Below the pieces are notes generated by a model. It worked only from the letters and a program-made list of their open reading frames with translations, was not told the origin of the DNA and searched no databases. The position numbers and the translations under genes were made by a program. Below, in pieces: positions 56,730 to 64,000 of a stretch of 64,000 bases of DNA. This DNA comes from Diphasiastrum complanatum (taxonomy: Eukaryota > Streptophyta > Lycopodiopsida > Lycopodiales > Lycopodiaceae), in contig CM055101.1 of NCBI GenBank assembly GCA_029204225.1, positions 2,288,528-2,352,527 on the forward strand, read 5' to 3'. The stretch's first letter is position 1; every line of letters starts with the position of its first letter.

Positions 56730-58589
56730 ATGCCAAGAACGTACTCTCAAACAACTATTGAACAGAAGCGTTTAGAGCGTGCAAAGCGTTTAGAAGCATA
56801 TAGGAAGTCTAGAGATTTGTATTTGCAGAATTTGCAAAATTCACCAGTTAGAGCAAGATTAACACCTGAAGCATTTAATGATCTTCTACATGCTACTACA
56901 ACATTTGTAGGTTCATTTGAGGAAAGATCCGTTGAAACACCAAGTTCTACAAATTCAACTGAATCAGATTTGTCTGATTCTACTTTCGAACCAAGTTTAG
57001 AATCTTTGTCTGAGCGAAGTTTAGATTTAGATCCTCCAAGTTCATCTAGTTCACCACCATCTATTAATATGGCTAATCCAGCGCCACCCACATCTACAAA
57101 CATCAGATACGATTTTTTTAAGGGATCATCTTCTGAAGATGCGGATAGTTATTTGTCGCAATTTGAATCCATTATCATAGCAAATAAAGAGCATACGGAT
57201 GAGGATAAAGTTAGAATTTTGCCAGGTCTTCTGCGAAAGTAGGCTAGGATTTGGTACAGTCAATTAGTACCGAAAACAGTTAATACTTGGAACGCTTTAA
57301 AAGCAGCATTCCTTAAACAGTTTAGAGAGATATATTCCACTAGATTGTTGGCTCGGCTTAACTCTGTTGAGAAAAAACCAAAGGAATCACTTAGGAAATA
57401 TACTCGTAGGGTTAAAAATTCAATAGGAAAGTTAGGAGCCCAGTATCCAGTTCCTATGCAAAATGAATGGTTCTTGGGTGGTTTGCCTAAGAAAATGGAT
57501 CGATATTGTCGACAGAGTTTGATGACTTTTTTGGAAGATGTCATTGTCTCTGTTGAGAATTACGAAACTTCTCAAATTTCTTGCAGACAGGGAAATGAAA
57601 GAAAAAGTAGTAAAAAACACAAATTTAAACGAACAGAAGAATCTGAAACATCTACTTAGTCTGAATTAGAATCTGATTCAGTGGATGGCGAAGAATCCTC
57701 TGAGTATTCATCTTATTCTTCTTCATCAGAAGAAGAATCTTCTTATAGAAAATCCAAAAATAGGAATTCAGATAGAAAGAAAAGAATGGAGAAATCCGAA
57801 AAGATGGATCCATTAAGGAAAAGTGTTGAGCTGTTAACAAGAGAAATGAGTGACTTGAAAGTCCAGATATCTGATGTTAAAGCCAAGCGAAAGAAAGCGA
57901 AGCCTAACGCCAATGTTTGGTGTACCGCTTGTGGGAAGGAAGGTCATTCTAAGACCAATTGTCCCAGTTTACAGACTAATTATATAGAAGAGGAACTATT
58001 CCTCTATCTGATTACTAATCATGAGGAGGTGGCTTATACCGCAACTCCTACTAACCAAAACACTATGATACCGAAACAACGTACTGGTCAATAGTACACT
58101 ATTTTGCAAAGGGGCGGAACACGAGATTCCACTTCACCGACCAGAGTAAGGGGTTCGTGCTACAATTGCGGAGCCCCGGGTCACTATTCGCCTGATTGTC
58201 CTGAACCCAGGAGATCAGCATGATATGTGCCGCTCTGTGCCAACTGTAAAGGCGAAGGGCATATCACAGTTGAATGTCCTCAGCCACAACAGCCACGATC
58301 TAAACCAAGGTTTGTAAACTCACCTATGGAAGACGACCCTCGGCCATCTAAGACTAATATTGACATGATAGTTCAGAGGATAGAAGTAGAGTCTGAATTA
58401 TTAGATCGAGATCATCAATGGACAGATTTAGAGGAAAAGATAAATAAAGTAACTACAAGAAGTAGTAAAGATTTTTTAACACTTAAAGGTAAGAAGAAAA
58501 CTAAGGCGAAAATTGCAAAAACTGCAAAAAAATGCGACAAAAAAGCGAAGTTCGCAGAACAGTTAGTAAAAATTCCTAGTAATAAATAA
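56730..58589 (+). pseudogene. Ty3-type gag of element K with three zinc knuckles
   Basis: One frame stays aligned from MPRTYSQTTIEQKRLERA at 56730 to 58589 with no frameshift but with four in-frame stops: TAG 57240-57242, TAG 57657-57659, TAG 58092-58094 and TGA 58221-58223. In order there is a Ser-rich N-terminal part, a retrotransposon gag domain (DADSYLSQFESIIIAN, ARIWYSQLVPKTVNTWNALK, FREIYSTRLLARLNSV, ESLRKYTRRVKNSIGKLG), an acidic/Ser stretch, and three CCHC knuckles: CTACGKEGHSKTNC, CYNCGAPGHYSPDC and CANCKGEGHITVEC. A Lys-rich end follows (KGKKKTKAKIAKTAKK). Each stop could come from CAG or CGA by one C-to-T change. Protease and polymerase do not follow: 58590-59945 has no recognised coding. 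Confidence 0.85.
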
Positions 58590-59945
58590 TTAAGTCTTGA
58601 TAAGTCTAATGGAAAACATTATGATGTTGATATTAGTTCAGAATCTAAGAAGCTTTTAGACGAAGAAACTAGACAAGTTAAGAAAGTGAATTTTTAGATC
58701 CAGTTATAAGTAGCGAGATACCTAGAGATCTACCCGACAGAACTTCGGCATGCATACATAGAATACCAAATTGCAAACCAAGCCTGGAAAACTGATTACT
58801 TTTTACTAATTTATAGAATTGCTTAAAAGCAATCTGTCCAAAGGCAATGGCAAGAGCTGGACTTGTGCGAGTCCCAGGCATGCATGCGAATTCTATCCAG
58901 AGAGGTTCATTTGTGATCACAACAAAGACCCATAATTTCAAGCACTTGAAACATAGTAAAATCCTCTAAGATCAACATCATATGGTTCCACTCAGAAAAA
59001 TCCAAGCTCTTGCAGATACACTTTGCACCTAGAATTGTACATATCCATCTTCCATCGTCGACAATCCTATCATGATGAATATGTTTTGATAGCCTTAGGC
59101 ACCTCTAGTAGGGAATGCCTTAGAAGTGTCCTAGTAGGAAACCATAGATCCGTCACGATAAGTTTGCCAAATCTGTCGATATCAACATCCATCACTTATC
59201 ACCTAAGTGCATAGAATCTCGACATAGAGAGCGCTTGTTTTGTAACAAGTTTGTCTGAGACAACTGCTTTTCTCGTAAGGAGTTCAATGGTATGTTAAGA
59301 GCGTTCATATGGCAAGGAGCAAATGGCCTGTCATAATCTCAAGCTAACAAACATTCAGTTTTATTAGTGAAAGCTTTGTATGCTGAGTTACTACTGACCG
59401 ATGGGGATCATTCCATTGCCTTCAAATCTCGAGACCGTCGATGAAGAGGCATGTCTAGGTACTGCCACTCTCAAGTGGTAATATGAGAACAAGAGACTCT
59501 ATTGAGGCAAATAACAATGGCGTGTCAACAATGCCCAACATGTCAAACCAGGATCAGATTTCATTGGAATAACTCGAAAATATTATGAGACTCTATGTTA
59601 TCACCAATGGTAAGATACAAAGCAAAAAAATAGCTATTTTTGCATATTTCATCATGGTAAGTATTCGCATAGATTTCCAGTGAAAACTTTAACACGTGCG
59701 AATACTCTACTTACATATCTTGACCAAGAAATCGAAAAAGGCCCCCTTAAAATGATCAAAATTGGCCTGTGCGAATAGGTTGGACGTACTTTTGCCCTAA
59801 GGACCAGAGGCTCTAGAAATATCAGGAAAGTCCAAAGAAGGTGAGAGAAACATAGCAACCTCCTCCAAATTATCTAACAATACAAATTCTTGATCTTTCC
59901 TCAAATAGTACTCGCACGGTACTCGTTTTGGCTGCTAGAGCACCA

Positions 59946-60487
59946 TGAGTGGAAAGTCAGATCAGCCTCCTCCCAAAGTGGAAAGGAGAATTCCACGGAT
60001 TGATGCACCAAATATGATGGAGAAACCAACCCCGTACGATTTCTTCAAGACTTCGAAAACACTTGTATGTTCTACGTCGATACTTCTGAAGCTGAAAAGC
60101 TCAGACTATTCCCCATGATCCTACTTGGCGACGCAAATGAATGGTATGTGAATATTGAACAGTCAGACACAACCATGTGGATTGCACTCACGGCGACCTC
60201 AGCTCCTCATCAACCTGGGCCAACCAAGGCCAATAGGCCCAGTTTTTCATCAACCTCGATCCTCTGGTTCTATGAACCATCCTACACCACTTTTACATTC
60301 TCAACCAGAGTCTTCTTATCGACGACCGATCGCTCCCCATCCAACACAACAGTCTTTTATAGAGAGTCAACATATTGCTACATCGTCTATTACACAAGTT
60401 GATTCCGACTACGTAGATCCAACGATGTACTATATAGAAGATACCAATGTGCTTGCTCATCAAGTTGATCCATTTGCACCTTACTAA
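59946..60487 (+). pseudogene. Ty3-type gag fragment N
   Basis: After a start-like MSGKSDQPPPKVERRIPRID the frame changes and gives FYVDTSEAEKLRLFPMILLG and DANEWYVNIEQSD, the conserved middle of a retrotransposon gag (usual pattern EEEKLRLFP...GxAxEWY). Downstream in another frame comes a Pro/Ser/Gln-rich stretch (ESSYRRPIAPHPTQQSF). No zinc knuckle is seen. The next 60488-62129 has no recognised gene: open frames there are Ser/Thr-rich without known motifs. Confidence 0.6.
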
Positions 60488-62129
60488 AATCAGTAGTATT
60501 AGATGTGTCTAGGCTCGTCTAGTCTTACTGATTCTTTTGTCATCCACGGATACATAGTTGCTTCTGATCCAAATACTATTACATCCTATCTAGCAATCAC
60601 GTAAGGTCTATCTCAAACATCATTCATAAATAAGACCGAGAATGTACCACCTCAGATCTGTGTCTTCATTGCGTCTCTATGACCAAGCAATTGATATCAT
60701 ACCCTGGAGCCAAGTTTTGAAGTACCGCTTGATGAATCATGAGTTTTGTGTCTAAATGATAACCCGTATGTTTTATCTGAGTGAAAGTAATCTATGACAT
60801 AATTGTCTTATTACACGCTACATAAATGTTATATGTTATCACTTGTTTTTCTTTTGTAACACTATAGCTATGGCCTTGTGCCAAGTTCGATACTGGATTA
60901 CAAGAGTTTGGTCTAAGAGTGTCATGCAAATCCTTCTATAGAGTTATCTACTACAATTTTTCATTTTTTCTCTTATTTCAAGTTTTGTCCTATCAACTAT
61001 GTCGTTTGTTGCTACCTGTTTGTTTGTTCTATTGTCATATGGTTTGGTGTGTTTTCTTTTGCAGCAACACTATAGGTGATATTTCATCAGCAATTTTATT
61101 CTACCTCTACAATTGCAGCATCACACGAATTTTCATTGGGATATATCTCTACATCTTTACCAATGATTTCAACAACTTTCAATATGAACAAAAAAGAGCA
61201 ATCAAGGACTTCAACAACAAATGCTCGGTTTGGCAACAAAACAAGCATCTTATCATACTGTAACCATGATCTAGCAAAAGATCCATCTTCCCAACAAGAT
61301 GGAATATCCGCAACAGCACCAACACCGCCATTCACAATAAGTAGTTGGCTTTACGTAAGCACTACAATATCCACGCTTTTTCAATTGCCTCACCATGGCC
61401 ATCAAATCATCAATAAAGTGGCAGCTTGTACCAGTGAAGGGCTCTCAAGTCACATCAAAGGCAAAATCTATGTGCAAACCAACGCAGACGACAAGTGTTC
61501 CTACCAACGCCAACAACGATGCTTCATTGGACGAACGTACATTGAGCAGTGGTCATAATGTGTCTCAAGACCATACTACCGTTGTTGTACATCATCCATT
61601 CGATCATCTGCGGGGGCCGCAATAAGCACAAGTCATCACTGAGTGAAATCTCGTAGGCCTACGTAAACTGAAGAACTCTCAAGTCAATCAGAGATTGAAG
61701 TTATGAGCGCACAACCTCAATGACAAAGCTATTTTCAAAGGCGAGCAATGATGATTCCGTGGAGAGTTGTACAAAGAGCATTGGTTATATTATGGAGAGA
61801 TATGGAAAACCACACAATACTTATCTCATTCCTTTTTTCCATCCATTCATTCCATCATATTCCACCATATAGTCAATCTTGAAACTTCATCTCACTTCTC
61901 CCATCCTTGTTTCAAGACCTCATTTCCACCCAATGGATCGATCTGAACTTGCTTTGGGTTATGAATTGAAATACTTTGTAAAGCAAACAACTCTACAACA
62001 TTTGCAGCAGACCACTGATGTTGTTTAAAAGCTCCAAAGGAATAAAGCAAGAATGATAGAGGCTCTCACCGATAAAATGCCAGTCGTGTCGCCACAAAAG
62101 ATATCAGCTTCTTGATAACTCCAAAGCAC

Positions 62130-62735
62130 TGATGGAGAGTCGAATCGTGATATGCTCGGATACCACTGAAGAAACGTGATACGCTCTGATACCACTAATG
62201 GGAAGAAAAATAATTCACGAAACAGTCGCGATCACGAAACTTTCGCGAAGGCGAATCAATCACGATTCTCCTACAAGACTCGGATGGAGTTCAGATGCGA
62301 TTACTGGGCACTGCCAGTTCAATCACTCTTACAGTCCTCCAGAGTGTAGTCAGATACTACTTTTACACAATTAATACAGCATTCAACATGTTTCAACCAA
62401 TGTGTGGAATTCAAAATGAACAAAAAAATTCAGACATGAACGTATCAGCATAAGCATTCAACATTTGAGATCATGCACACAAGAAAGTAATCTATATTGA
62501 TTCTCTCTAAATTTTTCAAGGCACTGCATGCGAATCCACATAGTGCGCTGGCGTGAGAGAAAACACGGTTCTCCCACAAATAGCAGTCTCGCTTTACTAG
62601 TGGACGGTGAATCTTCTGATCCTAGACAGTGTTGTCTTCTCGCATGTAGGCAGAGCTTCTGTCTGTGTTCGTCTTGATTGCTTACTAGCATCAAACTTCT
62701 TCTTCTGTTCTCTCTTCTTAGTTACACTCTATGTG
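62130..62735 (-). repeat. 3' LTR of an F-type copia (inverted copy)
   Basis: Reverse complement of 52068-52667, ending ...CTCCATCA at 62130 and including the two extra primer-site-like words. After that end the sequence diverges from the F leader, as expected for the outer edge of a 3' LTR. Confidence 0.75.
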
Positions 62736-62880
62736 TATTCTGTTTTGATATATGTCAAGTATTATTCGGTAAGTATTATCTCTCTATGCAAATCTAAGAT
62801 TAGAGTGATAACCATCTACAACTAACCAGAGAATTACAAGAGTGGCAGTTTAGCCACGACCTAGGGAGTGTCTGCTGATG

Positions 62881-63525
62881 TCATGTCATCAAGTCAGATC
62901 TCTGTACTTCTGGGTACTTGCGTGATCTCTGGTGATACTCCTTGGAGCGTGAGACAGAACGGGTTTCGTTTCTGCCGTTGATTTCGTTTACCTCGTCCGC
63001 CTTTCTCTCGTATAGGACCACAAGGGAATCTCGTTCAAGGATCGTTCGTGTTCGCGAACTGTTCGTGTTCGCGAACCATTGGTCTTCGTCTTCGTTGACT
63101 TTTGTGTTCGCGAAACTCTTCGTGTTTTGTGTCTCCAGATGTTCGAGTTCGCGAACATGTTCGTCAGGCGAGGGGCCGTAAGCTAGCAAGGCTTTGTATT
63201 CAGAAACACTTTGTTTTTTCAGCTTCCTCTCAAAGCATGGTAGCTTTATGATCCCAAGACTGTTCCTTTGCCTCTTAAAGAGTCCTTTGTCCAAAGCCTT
63301 TGTGAAGATGTCAGCAACCATATCTTTCGTTCCGACGAAGGTGGTCTGCATCATCTTCTTCTCAATCAGATCCCTGATCAAGTGATACTTGATCGCAATG
63401 TGCTTCGTTCTGGAATGGAACACGGTATCTTTTGTCAGGTGTATTGCAGAGGTGTTGTCCATCTGCAAGACCAGTGGCTCGTTCCTTGATTCGCCCAATT
63501 CATTCAGGAACTGCCCAATTCTTGC
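62881..63525 (-). pseudogene. copia RNase H C-terminal fragment (F type)
   Basis: Minus strand: QFLNELGESRNEPLVLQMDN, SAIHLTKDTVFHSRTKHIA, YHLIRDLIEKKMMQTTFVGT, DMVADIFTKALDKGLF match the end of a copia RNase H. The reverse transcriptase and the first half of RNase H are missing beyond about 63525. After the usual end the frame stays open for about 110 more codons (KSFANTKVNEDEDQWFANTN and onward to 62881) through DNA with four GTTCGCGAA palindromes. The tail looks like translated 3' region rather than a domain. An LTR of the F family follows. Confidence 0.8.
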
Positions 63526-63558
63526 TTTTGAATGCGTCTGCCTAAAAACGTCTAACAA

Positions 63559-64000
63559 TTGCCAAACGTTTTACCATCTCTTCGAGTTGCTCATTCGGTA
63601 GTCTATTTTTTTCTTAAAATGACGGATCGCATTTGAGAGAGAGCGGGACAGAGATCTTTTGGTCAATTATGGATTGATACCGAGATAAAATTTTACTTCT
63701 TCAATTTGAAGAATATATTTGAATGCTTGCTAGCAGAATAATAGTCCAACACGTATAGAATGTTATGTGTCTGATTTGTACAGATACACACAAACACGGT
63801 CGTTGCACTTACTGTATGATTTTGGCTAAACGCACTGAATCCATTTATGTTCGTATTGCCAGATCTTCTGCTGGTAGAACCATCACAGCAGGTAGGCACT
63901 AAAAGATTCAACGAATAGCATTAGCAGGCAGTCAGAGAACAAAGCTAAAGGCTCAGCAGGCTGAATGATCAAGAAATCAGGTCCACAATTGATACATGAA
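63559..64000. other. no gene recognised
   Basis: Short frames only. The sequence at 63559-63625 is unrelated to copia and marks the truncation of the element on the left. Confidence 0.4.

Noticed and set aside
56730-58589. RNA editing (U to C) restoring the stops in K gag or the H3-fold gene
   Set aside because: Such editing is known from organelle transcripts of some ferns and hornworts, not from nuclear ones. Nothing here points to an organelle location.

Overview
The window looks like nuclear DNA of a land plant with a large, retrotransposon-rich genome. A seedless plant such as a fern or lycophyte is my best guess, not proven. The evidence is a near intron-free PLS-class pentatricopeptide repeat gene ending in an intact DYW domain, several Ty1/copia families primed by initiator-Met tRNA, Ty3-type elements with the plant Asp-tRNA-type primer site, and long CT/TG microsatellites. 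There is no bacterial, plastid or mitochondrial gene organisation, no CRISPR, and I found no rRNA or tRNA gene.

Only one gene is clearly intact: a 1001-residue PPR-DYW organelle RNA-editing factor (2479-5484, minus). Its middle is five 303-bp tandem units. A second host locus lies on the minus strand between 24098 and 32055. It is a multi-exon gene whose first exon encodes a divergent histone H3-type fold followed by a long C-terminal region I cannot identify. A young copia element (25686-31816, 682-bp LTRs differing at 7 sites, 5-bp target duplication) sits inside the histone-fold codons, and the gene carries several in-frame stops.

Layout. 0-7 kb: intergenic DNA, microsatellites, the PPR gene and a LINE remnant. 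8-20 kb: nested dead copia elements (A and P), an LTR family X in inverted copies, and a Ty3-type LTR family J, one copy being a solo LTR inside copia P and one bounding an unusual reading frame, H. 20-24 kb: mostly unassigned. 24-32 kb: the histone-fold gene with copia D. 33-43 kb: an LTR with primer site, a 33-bp minisatellite, copia E (nearly identical LTRs but several single-base frameshifts), and a rearranged copia G whose gag and pol point in opposite directions. 43-51 kb: the longest copy of H, LTR J and fragments of Ty3-type pol, protease and leader. 52-64 kb: copia F, a compact J-H-J element inside it, a Ty3-type element K inserted in that, another Ty3 gag fragment, and an inverted end of an F-type copia.

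The most unusual items are the interrupted H3-fold gene with its C-terminal extension, and the H reading frame. H occurs three times, twice lies directly against the J LTR, and encodes an N-terminal domain, a Pro/Ser/Thr-rich linker, a coiled coil, a Gln-rich stretch and a conserved C-terminal domain; no reverse transcriptase lies beside any copy.
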